Of a DNA stretch of 64,000 nucleotides, positions 34,517 to 43,816 are shown piece by piece. Numbering within the stretch: the first letter of the stretch is position 1; every line of letters starts with the position of its first letter. The notes beneath the pieces are model-generated. The model made no database searches and was not told the DNA's origin. It saw nothing but the letters and a program-made list of their open reading frames with translations. This stretch comes from Berkiella sp964496435 (GTDB lineage Bacteria > Pseudomonadota > Gammaproteobacteria > Berkiellales > Berkiellaceae), in the NCBI GenBank assembly GCA_964496435.1, contig CAZBZP010000006.1, positions 88,373 through 152,372 of the forward strand, given 5' to 3'. The position numbers and the translations under genes are program-made.

Positions 34517-35776
34517 ATGAACCTTTCGGAATTAAAAAATAAACCAGCCGCTGAGCTATCAGATATGGCCCTTGAATTAGGGGTCGAAAATGTATCTCGT
34601 TTGCGTAAACAAGATCTTATTTTTGGGATCTTAAAAACGCATGCGAAAAGTGGTGAGGACATCTACGGTGATGGTGTGCTCGAACTGCTTCAGGATGGAT
34701 TTGGATTCTTGCGTTCATCACGCACTTCTTATCTTCCTGGCCCAGATGATATCTATGTTTCCCCTAGTCAAATTAGACGCTTTGGGTTGCGCACTGGTGA
34801 TACCATTTCCGGTAAAATTCGCCCTCCTAAAGATGGCGAACGTTATTTTGCATTACTGAAAGTCAATGAAATTAATTATGAAAGCCCTGAATTAGGCAGA
34901 AATAAACTCTTATTTGAAAACCTTACCCCTTTGCATGCTGAATCACGCTTAAAAATGGAAGTGGGTAATGGTAGTACCGAAGACATCACCGCACGTATCA
35001 TTGATTTAGTTTCTCCCATCGGTAAAGGTCAACGTGGCTTAATTGTTTCCCCTCCCAAAGCTGGTAAAACAATGATGCTGCAAAATATTGCGCACTCCAT
35101 CACGACCAACCATCCTGAATGTAAATTAATTGTCTTGTTAATTGATGAACGCCCAGAAGAAGTAACTGAAATGGAACGTTCCGTACAAGGCGAAGTGATT
35201 GCAAGTACATTCGACGAGCCACCAAATCGTCACGTTCAAGTATCTGAAATGGTAATCGAAAAAGCTAAACGCTTGGTCGAACATAAAATGGACGTCGTGA
35301 TCTTATTAGACTCTATCACCCGTCTTGCCCGTGCTTATAACACCACCATACCTCACTCAGGAAAAGTACTCACCGGTGGTGTGGATGCAGCTGCATTACA
35401 ACGTCCTAAGCGCTTCTTTGGTGCTGCAAGAAATGTTGAAGAAGGCGGCAGCTTAACTATTATTGCAACAGCCCTTATCGATACCGGTTCCAAAATGGAT
35501 GAAGTCATCTATGAAGAATTTAAAGGTACCGGTAACATGGAACTTCATTTGGATAGACGTATTGCAGAAAAGCGTGTTTATCCTGCTATTAACATTAATC
35601 GTTCAGGCACAAGACGTGAAGAAAAACTCACCTCACCTGACGAACTACAAAAAATGTGGATTCTACGTAAATTACTGCACCCTATGGATGAACTTGCTGC
35701 AAATGAATTCCTCATCGATCGCCTCAAAGGCACGATGACGAATGAAGAGTTTTTTGAAGCGATGAAACGCTCTTAA
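34517..35776 (+). CDS. rho: Transcription termination factor Rho
   Basis: 419 residues, identical in length to E. coli Rho. It has an N-terminal RNA-binding domain with cold-shock-like DGFGFLRSS, Walker A SPPKAGKT (178-185), LIDERPEEVTEM and the secondary RNA-binding Q-loop and R-loop region. It is a hexameric RNA helicase that ends transcription. It lies 180 bp after trxA; the spacer is long enough for a regulated leader. Confidence 0.97.
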   Translation: MNLSELKNKPAAELSDMALELGVENVSRLRKQDLIFGILKTHAKSGEDIYGDGVLELLQDGFGFLRSSRTSYLPGPDDIYVSPSQIRRFGLRTGDTISGKIRPPKDGERYFALLKVNEINYESPELGRNKLLFENLTPLHAESRLKMEVGNGSTEDITARIIDLVSPIGKGQRGLIVSPPKAGKTMMLQNIAHSITTNHPECKLIVLLIDERPEEVTEMERSVQGEVIASTFDEPPNRHVQVSEMVIEKAKRLVEHKMDVVILLDSITRLARAYNTTIPHSGKVLTGGVDAAALQRPKRFFGAARNVEEGGSLTIIATALIDTGSKMDEVIYEEFKGTGNMELHLDRRIAEKRVYPAININRSGTRREEKLTSPDELQKMWILRKLLHPMDELAANEFLIDRLKGTMTNEEFFEAMKRS

Positions 35777-35820
35777 AAACTTTCCAGTTTGTATTTATGT
35801 CAAATTTCAACGAGTGCTCT

Positions 35821-35923
35821 CACCCCCTTTGATTAAAAGGGGGGCGCCGTTTACGGCGGGGGGATTTATTCAAGAAAGAATCCCTCTTGGCCTAAAGGCC
35901 TTCTCCCTTTTAATCAAAGGGAG
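35821..35923. repeat. Intergenic palindromic repeat (CCCCCTTTGATT type), rho-ubiD
   Basis: Two palindromes, CCCCCTTTGATTAAAAGGGGG (near 35823-35843) and CTCCCTTTTAATCAAAGGGAG (near 35903-35923), flank a short spacer. They are also inverted copies of one another. Similar C5TTT...AAAG5 blocks lie at 51477-51651 and 57067-57174, so this is one member of a dispersed family. Confidence 0.7.
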
Positions 35924-35992
35924 AAATATGTCGCTTCGCGACGACGCTCTAGTGAGTTCATGCCTAACTTCAGATTGGAAAGTTTTTATGTT

Positions 35993-37462
35993 ATGAAGTA
36001 TGCCGATTTAAGAGAATTTCTTACTCAATTAGAGCACCAAGGCGAATTAAAACGCATCAATCAACCGCTTGATCCCTACCTTGAAATAACTGAAGTCTGT
36101 GACAGAGTTCTTAAGAAAGAAGGACCTGCGCTTTTATTTGAATCTCCCAAAAATGCTTCCATGCCATTGCTTGGTAATCTCTTTGGCACAACCAAACGTG
36201 TTGCCAATGCCATGGGACGAAATAACTTAGACGAGTTACGTGAGCTCGGAGAATTTTTAGCGCTCTTAAAAGAGCCCTCTCCTCCCAAAGGATTCAAAGA
36301 AGCACTACAGCAGCTTCCGCTCTATAAACAAATTTTAACAATGTCACCCTCTAAAGTGAGTAAAGGCAAAGCCCTGTGTCAGCAAATTCAACTTAAAGGT
36401 GCTGATATTGATCTAGGACATTTCCCCATACAAACATGTTGGCCAGAAGATGCAGCTCCATTAATCACGTGGGGATTGGTGGTGACACAAGGACCACAAG
36501 GCGGACGCCAAAATTTAGGGATCTATCGCCAACAAGTAATTGCCAAAAATAAAATTATAATGCGCTGGCTCGCACACCGTGGTGGCGCGCTGGATTATGC
36601 AAAATGGTGTAAGCAATATCCTGACAAACCATTTCCTATTGCTGTTTCATTAGGTGCTGATCCTGCAACCATTTTAGCTGCCGTTACCCCCATTCCAGAC
36701 ACCTTGTCTGAATATGCTTTTGCTGGTTTGTTGCGCGGACAAAAAACACAATTGGTGCCATGTTTGTCACATTCTCTAGAAGTGCCCGCAACAGCAGAAA
36801 TTATTTTAGAAGGATTTATTTACCCGAATGATACTGCTTTAGAGGGCCCCTATGGAGATCACACGGGCTATTATAACGAAGTTGAACGCTTTCCCGTGAT
36901 GACAATTGAAAGCATCACCATGCGTGAAAACCCCATTTACCATAGCACCTATACAGGTAGACCGCCGGATGAACCCGCTATCTTAGGTGTTGCCTTAAAT
37001 GAAATATTTGTGCCACTTCTCAAAAAGCAATTTCCAGAAATAGTAGATTTCTATTTGCCGCCAGAAGGTTGTTCTTACCGCATGGCTGTCGTAACCATGA
37101 AAAAAGACTATCCCGGACATGCAAAGCGCATTATGTTCGGTATTTGGTCATTTTTACGGCAATTTATGTATACCAAGTTTATCATTGTCACTGATGATGA
37201 TATTGATGCCAGAAACTGGCAGGATGTTATTTGGGCAATAACAACGCGAATGGATCCGGTGAGAGATACTGTGTTATTAGAAAATACCCCTATAGATTAT
37301 TTAGATTTTGCCTCACCTACTTCGGGATTAGGTGGCAAAATGGGGCTTGATGCAACACATAAACTTCCAGGTGAAACCCATCGTGAATGGGGTCGGGCGA
37401 TTTTACCTTGTCAGGATGTTAAACAGCGCATTGATGCACTGTGGTCAGCACTAGAGCTTTAA
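35993..37462 (+). CDS. ubiD: 4-hydroxy-3-polyprenylbenzoate decarboxylase UbiD
   Basis: 489 residues from ATG 35993 (an in-frame start at 35960 would add 11 untypical residues). It decarboxylates the polyprenyl-hydroxybenzoate precursor of ubiquinone with prenylated FMN made by UbiX. The MKYADLREFLTQLE start, the EGPYGDHTGYYNE prFMN segment and the late DFASPTSGLGGKMGLDATHK block are all typical. Fre follows within 2 bp, a pairing common in gammaproteobacteria. Confidence 0.95.
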   Translation: MKYADLREFLTQLEHQGELKRINQPLDPYLEITEVCDRVLKKEGPALLFESPKNASMPLLGNLFGTTKRVANAMGRNNLDELRELGEFLALLKEPSPPKGFKEALQQLPLYKQILTMSPSKVSKGKALCQQIQLKGADIDLGHFPIQTCWPEDAAPLITWGLVVTQGPQGGRQNLGIYRQQVIAKNKIIMRWLAHRGGALDYAKWCKQYPDKPFPIAVSLGADPATILAAVTPIPDTLSEYAFAGLLRGQKTQLVPCLSHSLEVPATAEIILEGFIYPNDTALEGPYGDHTGYYNEVERFPVMTIESITMRENPIYHSTYTGRPPDEPAILGVALNEIFVPLLKKQFPEIVDFYLPPEGCSYRMAVVTMKKDYPGHAKRIMFGIWSFLRQFMYTKFIIVTDDDIDARNWQDVIWAITTRMDPVRDTVLLENTPIDYLDFASPTSGLGGKMGLDATHKLPGETHREWGRAILPCQDVKQRIDALWSALEL

Positions 37463-37463
37463 A

Positions 37464-38183
37464 ATGATGATTCAAGAATATCTATATCTATGCCAGCAAC
37501 TACAACCTATCACACATGATATTAGCTTGCTCACATTAAGACCCGGTGATACCCCTGGCATCACTTATATCCCCGGGCAGTATGTTGAAGCATTATTTAA
37601 TGATGGTGTTGTGCTTCCTTTGTCTATTGCCAATATACCAAAACCCGATGGTGAGCTTGAGTTTCACATTCGTCACAATAAAGCACATCCCTTTGCCCAG
37701 GAATTTTTAGCCTTTGTTGAAAAAGAAAAAAAAATACGCTTACGTGGCCCTTTTGGAAAAAGCACCTTAGCATGCGCATTGGACGCTCCAAAAATAGTTT
37801 TTGTTGCCGGTGGAACAGGCTTTACACCCATAAAAGCACTTTTAGAAGAAGCGCTATGCCATAAGAAAATTAAAGCCATCATTGAATTATACTGGGGCAT
37901 ACGCCACCCCCAAGATGCTTATAAATTGTCCCTTTTGCAAGAATGGGAACAACGCTTCGACCATTTTTCCTTTGACATGGTGCTATCTGAACCTGAACGC
38001 TTTCCCCAGTGGGCTGGAAAAACGGGTCTTGTACATGAATATGTTGCCCAAAGATATCTCCGTTTTGATAAGGAAATTATCTTTGCAAGCGGGCCCTTTT
38101 CAATGATTAAAGCTGCATTTTCACTGTTTGACCAACATGGTCTTGGAAAAAAGCAGTTTATTTCTGATATGCTTTTAGATTAA
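37464..38183 (+). CDS. fre: NAD(P)H-flavin reductase Fre
   Basis: 239 residues of the ferredoxin-reductase fold without bound flavin: FAD/FMN-binding barrel (IPGQYVEAL, LPLSIANIP) and NAD-binding domain (FVAGGTGFTPIKALLE). It reduces free flavins, which may support prFMN formation for UbiD. ATG 37464 immediately follows ubiD; a second ATG at 37467 is possible. Its last 9 bp overlap the convergent Ulp1-like gene. Confidence 0.9.
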   Translation: MMIQEYLYLCQQLQPITHDISLLTLRPGDTPGITYIPGQYVEALFNDGVVLPLSIANIPKPDGELEFHIRHNKAHPFAQEFLAFVEKEKKIRLRGPFGKSTLACALDAPKIVFVAGGTGFTPIKALLEEALCHKKIKAIIELYWGIRHPQDAYKLSLLQEWEQRFDHFSFDMVLSEPERFPQWAGKTGLVHEYVAQRYLRFDKEIIFASGPFSMIKAAFSLFDQHGLGKKQFISDMLLD

Positions 38184-39227
38184 TTTTAGTCCCTTTATGG
38201 ACGCTGCATCATCATCAATTTCGATGACTGGTTGCGAAGTACGATTAGGTTGCGTTCTTCTTTTCTTATCTGTTCTACCGTGTGGAAAATATCCATTAAT
38301 AAACGTATGGGATGTTGTATAAGCTTGTAACAAGGTTTGTGCAATCATTAAACGGGCTTGCTGATAATCGCTGCAGCTCATTTCTTGTTGTCTAGACTTG
38401 CGTTCGCAAATATTGAGTGCCTGATAACAAATAGCAGGGCCACAATCATCACCATTCGTTTGACGGGGAATTGTGAGAGAGTCATAGGATCTAACTAATG
38501 AATCATAATCTGTTTGCGAGTAGATAGCTTTTAATAATCTATCAGCAATTTGAAATATGGCATTATGCTTTTCAAAGGTATTGAAGCCATCCATGCAAGA
38601 AATGGCAACATAATTGTTAGGTCGTCTTTCTATAATCAATAAATACCAATGATTATTATCAACGAGGGGCCAAAAAATGGTATCTGCTTGCTGTAATCTT
38701 GATCTATCTTCTTGCTTCCCACCTTCTTCTGATATTTCTTGCAAGTAAGTGTTGGGTAGCTCTGTAGAGTGTATGTTAGTGGTATTCGCGTGCCTATCGC
38801 TCAGGTAATCAAACCAACGACTTACAATGATGTCAGAAAACCAAGAGGAACCTCTCAGCGTAGGAAGATAGGGCACTAAAATTCTCGCACCCGCTTCGTT
38901 AATAAGCTCTTTATCCATGAGAGGGCTGGTGCTTGCTAATCGCTTAAACTCTTCCGCTAGCTGATAAGCCTGCGCTCTTAATTGCAGATCATTTAAATTT
39001 GAGTGACTGCTACTGTATTGATGTAACACAGGCGAGCCTAAAGGACTTGTATGAGAATAATCTTCAGAATCAAGCTCCACATAAGATTCATCGCCTGTAT
39101 ATTCTTCAGAAGTCGAATCCATTGGTACCTTGCCACTAAAGTAAGCGCTAAATAACTCAAAAGGACTTGATGACGGCGATGGTGTCGGCGATGTTTTAAT
39201 TCTTTTGGCTGGAGCTACTTTTAGCAT
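38175..39227 (-). CDS. Ulp1/C48-like cysteine protease, candidate host-directed effector
   Basis: 350 residues. The core (about 118-305) fits the SUMO/NEDD8-specific C48 fold: WFSD at 129-132, His193 in NNHWYLLII, Asp213 in CMDGFN, Gln256 and Cys262 in PRQTNGDDCGPAIC. This is the full H-D-Q-C set. The N-terminal 100 residues are Ser/Pro-rich and disordered. The tail has a basic KKRR cluster (321-324), nuclear-localisation-like, and VIEIDDD (334-340), which matches a SUMO-interacting motif. No signal peptide is seen. Bacterial members such as XopD are secreted and de-conjugate host SUMO or ubiquitin-like proteins. Tail-to-tail overlap with fre. Confidence 0.85.
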   Translation of the reverse strand: MLKVAPAKRIKTSPTPSPSSSPFELFSAYFSGKVPMDSTSEEYTGDESYVELDSEDYSHTSPLGSPVLHQYSSSHSNLNDLQLRAQAYQLAEEFKRLASTSPLMDKELINEAGARILVPYLPTLRGSSWFSDIIVSRWFDYLSDRHANTTNIHSTELPNTYLQEISEEGGKQEDRSRLQQADTIFWPLVDNNHWYLLIIERRPNNYVAISCMDGFNTFEKHNAIFQIADRLLKAIYSQTDYDSLVRSYDSLTIPRQTNGDDCGPAICYQALNICERKSRQQEMSCSDYQQARLMIAQTLLQAYTTSHTFINGYFPHGRTDKKRRTQPNRTSQPVIEIDDDAASIKGLKLI

Positions 39228-39454
39228 GGCAGATCTCTCACAACAATTTAAGCCATATCTTAGAGTTAGAAAATATACTGATGCTTTAGCTAAGTGTCAA
39301 GATTTTTAACAGTTGGAGCTTATTTTATCATTCTTAATATAGCTCAAACATTTTGACTTATTTTAGGTTAAGCGTACAACTCTGATAGAGATGTACCTTT
39401 ATTATAGCTTCCTTTTTGAAGTTGTGCCCCAACGATCAAACACTTAGCTTTGAT

Positions 39455-40204
39455 TTAATTGGTTAGTTTCCAATAATTTTCGATGGTAATTTGTCCCTTA
39501 ACATTGACATGATTCATTTCTAATCCACGTTGAGTCAAGATTTGAGTGGCATCTAAAACCATGGCAGGGTTTCCACATAACATAACCTGTGAATTTGTTT
39601 TATTCAGATCAATCCCCAAGCTTTGCTCCAACGCTTTATTTTCTAAGTGCGACGTGATCCTCGCATGTCTTGCATGCGCACAAGGTTCTCTGCTAACAAA
39701 GGGACACCAATGAAACTGCGTTGCATAGTTCTCTTGCCATGTCTCTATAAGTAGCTGATGTGTCAATTCATTTATATAGCGAACACTGTGCGCTAAAACA
39801 ACCTTGCTAAAACGCTCCCAAACGGCTTTGGTTTTTAGTATAGAAATAAAAGGGCCTAAGCCTGTGCCTGTTGCAAAACACCATAGAACATCTGCATTTT
39901 GAACTTCATTGAGCACAAAGCGACCACTCGCTTTTGCACTTAACCATATTTTGTCATTCAAGGAAAGTGCGGTGAGCCTCGGTGATAAGGCACCATTTTT
40001 TACCAAGCTATAATAAATCTCTATGACATTATCATCAGGCGTATTAAGCAAGGAATAGGGGCGAAAAAGTTTTTGCCCCTCATCAAGACTCAGTTGAACA
40101 AATTGGCCTGGTATAAAATCAAAGGCGGGAGCCTCAATCATCAAAGAAAAAAGACCAGGCGCCCATTCGGTTTGGCCAACAACTTTACCTTGTATCCATT
40201 TCAT
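39455..40204 (-). CDS. fpr: Ferredoxin/flavodoxin-NADP+ reductase
   Basis: 249 residues with FAD-binding FRPYSLLNTP, the NADP-binding FATGTGLGPFISIL and C-terminal VMLCGNPAMV, closing ENYWKLTN, as in Fpr. It exchanges electrons between NADPH and ferredoxin or flavodoxin. Its start overlaps the hemY end by 20 bp, which may couple its translation to that gene. Confidence 0.93.
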   Translation of the reverse strand: MKWIQGKVVGQTEWAPGLFSLMIEAPAFDFIPGQFVQLSLDEGQKLFRPYSLLNTPDDNVIEIYYSLVKNGALSPRLTALSLNDKIWLSAKASGRFVLNEVQNADVLWCFATGTGLGPFISILKTKAVWERFSKVVLAHSVRYINELTHQLLIETWQENYATQFHWCPFVSREPCAHARHARITSHLENKALEQSLGIDLNKTNSQVMLCGNPAMVLDATQILTQRGLEMNHVNVKGQITIENYWKLTN

Positions 40205-41405
40205 GTGTATGTGTCGATTTACTGATAGTGGGCATCGCGAGCAAAAGTCCCTTTTTAAAATATTGCGCGCCTAAGGCAGGTTTATTCATTTTTTCCAATA
40301 GTGAGCCTAGCTCTGCATAGGTTTCTGGCGTGGGCTTCAAACTTAAGCTTGCCTCAAAATAACGCTGTGCCTTACCCCACAATTGCTGCTGCTCACACAA
40401 CCTACCTAAAGTTAATAATAAACCAGGACTTTGGGGATGTTGATGTAACCAACTTTCCGCTAAGTTTAAAACTTTTTGGCCTTGTGGATGCGTTAAGTGA
40501 CCATATAAGATAATCAGCTCTTCTTGCCAGTCATGCTTTAAAGCCGCTCTTAAAATATTTTCAGCATCGATGGGATCATCACTCTTGAGCAAGGCCTTCA
40601 CATACGCGCTTGCTATTTCACCTTCGGTTTTACATTCTTTAGGCATTTTATGCCAAAATGCTTTGAGCTCTTCTAAGGAACCTTTTGATTTTTCAGCTAA
40701 CAAATGAAAATAAACTGTTTTTTCTATTTGCTTATATTCATCATTAGATAATGCGTGATAATGCTTTAAGCGTGGCAAGAGTTCTTTTAATTTATCCCAT
40801 TCATGCAATTGAAGATATATTTTCTGCATGAGCGTCAACATGTAAGGATGATTGGGCGCCTTATGACTTACCTGATTTAAGGTTTCCAAACTTTGTTCAT
40901 ATTGCTGGTGTTTAAATTGCAAATCAGCCGCTGTTAAACTTACCGCAACTTCAGAGCCTGGTGTTAATTTTTGTGCTCTTTTAAGATAATAATCACGTTT
41001 ATCATCTTTGCCTAATTCTTGCGCCGCTTTTGCAGCTGAGAGGTAATTTAACCAAGGGATATCACTATACTCTGCCCCCTGAACCAAATATTTTTCTGCT
41101 TTTGACCAATGGCCTTCAGCTAAGGCAACTAGACCTCTGCTACTCAGTTTTTTTGCTCTGTTTTTATGAAATTGAGAAGATAAATTGGCTAAGAATTTAG
41201 TTGCACGAACCATACCCGATAAAAGACCAAACAAGGCTCGCACTAAAGCAAATAAAACTACCAAGGCAAGCGCCCCAAACCACAAGGGTACATCAACGCG
41301 CCAACCGCCCATTGTCACTATCATCATGCCAGGATCATGAGAAAGATTTAATCCCGCCCAAGTAGCGATACCTAAAGCAATTAATGCTATCAATACATAT
41401 TTCAT
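40185..41405 (-). CDS. hemY: HemY, TPR-containing heme-biosynthesis-associated membrane protein
   Basis: 406 residues. Two N-terminal transmembrane helices (about 3-20 and 42-64) enclose the SHDPGMMIVTMGGWRVDVPLW motif typical of proteobacterial HemY. TPR-like helical repeats fill the rest (about 95-390). The protein is inner-membrane bound and is associated with porphyrin metabolism in E. coli. It follows hemX by 11 bp. Confidence 0.92.
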   Translation of the reverse strand: MKYVLIALIALGIATWAGLNLSHDPGMMIVTMGGWRVDVPLWFGALALVVLFALVRALFGLLSGMVRATKFLANLSSQFHKNRAKKLSSRGLVALAEGHWSKAEKYLVQGAEYSDIPWLNYLSAAKAAQELGKDDKRDYYLKRAQKLTPGSEVAVSLTAADLQFKHQQYEQSLETLNQVSHKAPNHPYMLTLMQKIYLQLHEWDKLKELLPRLKHYHALSNDEYKQIEKTVYFHLLAEKSKGSLEELKAFWHKMPKECKTEGEIASAYVKALLKSDDPIDAENILRAALKHDWQEELIILYGHLTHPQGQKVLNLAESWLHQHPQSPGLLLTLGRLCEQQQLWGKAQRYFEASLSLKPTPETYAELGSLLEKMNKPALGAQYFKKGLLLAMPTISKSTHTHEMDTR

Positions 41406-41416
41406 AGCCTGTCTCT

Positions 41417-42889
41417 TTACTGTGGCGCCTTGATTATGGGTTTGTTGCTAACTTCAATCATTGCTTTGGATAATGCTTGTACCGATTCATTAATATCAGG
41501 AACAGCTATGTTTATATTTTGCTGTTCGAGCTGTGCGATTTGGTTCAGTAATTCTTTTTGCATCTTATCTTCAGCAAAATACTCGTTCAACCATGTTTTC
41601 ATAGATTGTAAACTTTGCAGGTAAATTGTATTTTCACCTTGCAAAATTGCCCATCTTGCCTGCTCGGTCATCATATGCAGGGTTCTTAATATTTGGGATT
41701 GTTCTTGCTCGGTTAATGCTAAAGGAATGGCATTTTGTGCAACTTGGGTAACTTTGATAACACTCTTGAGTTCTTGCCAAGATTTCCATAGTGCTTTATG
41801 CCATTTGCTCATATTGTTATCTTTTGGGTTTTCTTCGATGGCACTCGCTTTACCATTGGTTACCGATTTAAAATGCAATTGATTAAATTCAGCATTAATT
41901 AAACCTAATTGCTCCCAAAGTGCTTGTCGATTCACATAGGGGAAATTCTTTAATTTGGCGATATCTTTAGCTAAAGAGTCTTTTACCCAAAGTAGAGCCG
42001 GGTTTCCTAAGCGGGTAATGCGTTCATCAGCAGAATTCAGCTGGGCAAGCGCTGTAGTAACGTCTTGTGCTGTTTTTAAGCGCTCGTTTGCCATAAACGC
42101 TAAATAATTCGCTTCGGCTAATACCCAGTCGGTATTGCCTGAGAGCGTCATTAAATTAGATTGCGCTGTTAATATCTGCTTTTTCAAGTTTTCTAAAGAT
42201 TGTTGCTCTGATACTGATTTCGTACTTTGCTCTTGAAGTTGAAAAAGTGCTTTTTTTGTTTGTTCATTTAAAGCAGTCACAGAGCTTTGATCATCCGTGG
42301 ATTGCTTTTGTAACTCACTCAACTGCTGATAGGTTGAGTAGGAATAATAGGCAAGCACTATCACAGCAAACAAGGAGATCACACTGAAAAAGAGTGCGCC
42401 ACCACCACTGCCACCGCCGCCGCCTGTTGGAACTTGGCGCTCGGTGTCTTCTTTGGGTGGCTCATAACCACCACCACCATAGGCTTGTGCAGATTCTTTA
42501 AGGGGTGCACTATAAGCCGCTTGGGCTTGTGCAGCTACTGACTCGTATTCTGGAAAAATTTCAGTTTTAGGCTCAGCTTTAGGTTCAGCTTTGATACCTG
42601 ATACAGACTGAAAAGGCGCATCTGCCGTTCTGGGAGATGAGGTCCGCGCTGCGGGCATTATAGTTTCTCTTGGCTTTTGTTCTGGTTGTGTACTGGGGGC
42701 TGTTGTTTTTGACATGGCAGCGCCAATATCAACCGGACTGCTGATGATATGTTTTGGTTCGGTTGGCATAATTTCACTTGGCATATCTGATTCTTTCTTT
42801 TTTTTGCCATAATGCGTAACCACCACTTGCTTTGGGGCCGGTGGCTTTTTATCGCCTGGTGAGTCGTTATCTCTATCATCCGTCGACAT
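41417..42889 (-). CDS. hemX: HemX, uroporphyrinogen-III methylase-like membrane protein (non-enzymatic)
   Basis: 490 residues from ATG 42889 (AAGGGA 9 nt upstream; in-frame start at 42922 less likely). A long low-complexity cytoplasmic N-terminus rich in Lys/Pro/Glu contains repeated KAEPK units. A Gly-rich hinge, one transmembrane helix (about 168-190) and a coiled-coil plus helical periplasmic domain follow. This is the HemX architecture found between hemD and hemY. The low-complexity N-terminus is longer than in E. coli HemX. Confidence 0.88.
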   Translation of the reverse strand: MSTDDRDNDSPGDKKPPAPKQVVVTHYGKKKKESDMPSEIMPTEPKHIISSPVDIGAAMSKTTAPSTQPEQKPRETIMPAARTSSPRTADAPFQSVSGIKAEPKAEPKTEIFPEYESVAAQAQAAYSAPLKESAQAYGGGGYEPPKEDTERQVPTGGGGGSGGGALFFSVISLFAVIVLAYYSYSTYQQLSELQKQSTDDQSSVTALNEQTKKALFQLQEQSTKSVSEQQSLENLKKQILTAQSNLMTLSGNTDWVLAEANYLAFMANERLKTAQDVTTALAQLNSADERITRLGNPALLWVKDSLAKDIAKLKNFPYVNRQALWEQLGLINAEFNQLHFKSVTNGKASAIEENPKDNNMSKWHKALWKSWQELKSVIKVTQVAQNAIPLALTEQEQSQILRTLHMMTEQARWAILQGENTIYLQSLQSMKTWLNEYFAEDKMQKELLNQIAQLEQQNINIAVPDINESVQALSKAMIEVSNKPIIKAPQ

Positions 42890-43044
42890 TGCGTCTAATC
42901 CCTTGTCAAAAATAGTATGCACACATCATAACGCATTTCACGTGTCCCTATATTACGATAGGCCAAGGCTGGACTTTTAGCTATATTCAAACCATTTTGA
43001 AGTGATGCACCTTAGCAAAACGCCAACATAATAAGTTGATTAGT

Positions 43045-43815
43045 TTACTTTCTATGTGTGTCGATGCTTGCACAGGCCTGTACTATTTCTGATGGCTGTG
43101 CACCATGCGCCACATAAACGCGCTTAAAGCCCAATCCACGTGCTTGCTCACAGACTCGCTGGCTTACCACAACCAAGGGTTGTTCCAATAACCAATCTTG
43201 ATAACGCTGCGTTAATGACAATAAATTTTCCACGATAGAGGCGCTGGTTGCAACAAAGCAAAGCTTTTTATTTTTTTCTAAGTCGCTAATGATGTTGTCC
43301 ATGTCAAGCTGTGGTTTTTGCTGACGATATACCTTGAGCAACTTGAGATCTGCAGCGCGTGCACTTAAAGTATCAGCCAAAACTGTTCTCCCCCCTTCTC
43401 CTGCTAAAATCACAATTTTCTTTTGATGTACTTTTGCAGGTTGTAAATGTGTTTCAGCTAAAACGCTTTCACTGGTCGCACCATTTGGAGCGGTATAATG
43501 CACCATGAGATGAGGATATTTTTCTTTTAGGGCCTGAGTGCTGGCTTTACCCATCGTTACAATAAATACGTTTGGATGCAAGGCCTCAAACAGCGAAGCA
43601 GGCGCACAAAGCACAGCATTAGCACTGGTTACAATCAAAAAATCAGCTTGCGCAAACATCTGTTGCCACGCATTTAGATGCTGATGTAAATCAAGAGGAA
43701 TTATATCGATTAAAGGCACGATATGGGTTATGGCTTTTTCTTCACTTAACGCATTTGACAGCATATGCGCTTGATGGCGCGCTCGCAGAATAACGATATG
43801 CCAATCTTGTAACAC
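43045..43815 (-). CDS. hemD: Uroporphyrinogen-III synthase
   Basis: 256 residues with the two-domain HemD fold. Sequence conservation in this family is low, but the FVATSASIVENLL-like segment, the LVVVSQRVCEQARGLGFKRVYVA stretch and the position directly after hemC support it. It cyclises hydroxymethylbilane to uroporphyrinogen III. It starts one base after the hemC stop. Confidence 0.9.
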   Translation of the reverse strand: MLQDWHIVILRARHQAHMLSNALSEEKAITHIVPLIDIIPLDLHQHLNAWQQMFAQADFLIVTSANAVLCAPASLFEALHPNVFIVTMGKASTQALKEKYPHLMVHYTAPNGATSESVLAETHLQPAKVHQKKIVILAGEGGRTVLADTLSARAADLKLLKVYRQQKPQLDMDNIISDLEKNKKLCFVATSASIVENLLSLTQRYQDWLLEQPLVVVSQRVCEQARGLGFKRVYVAHGAQPSEIVQACASIDTHRK

Positions 43816-43816
43816 A

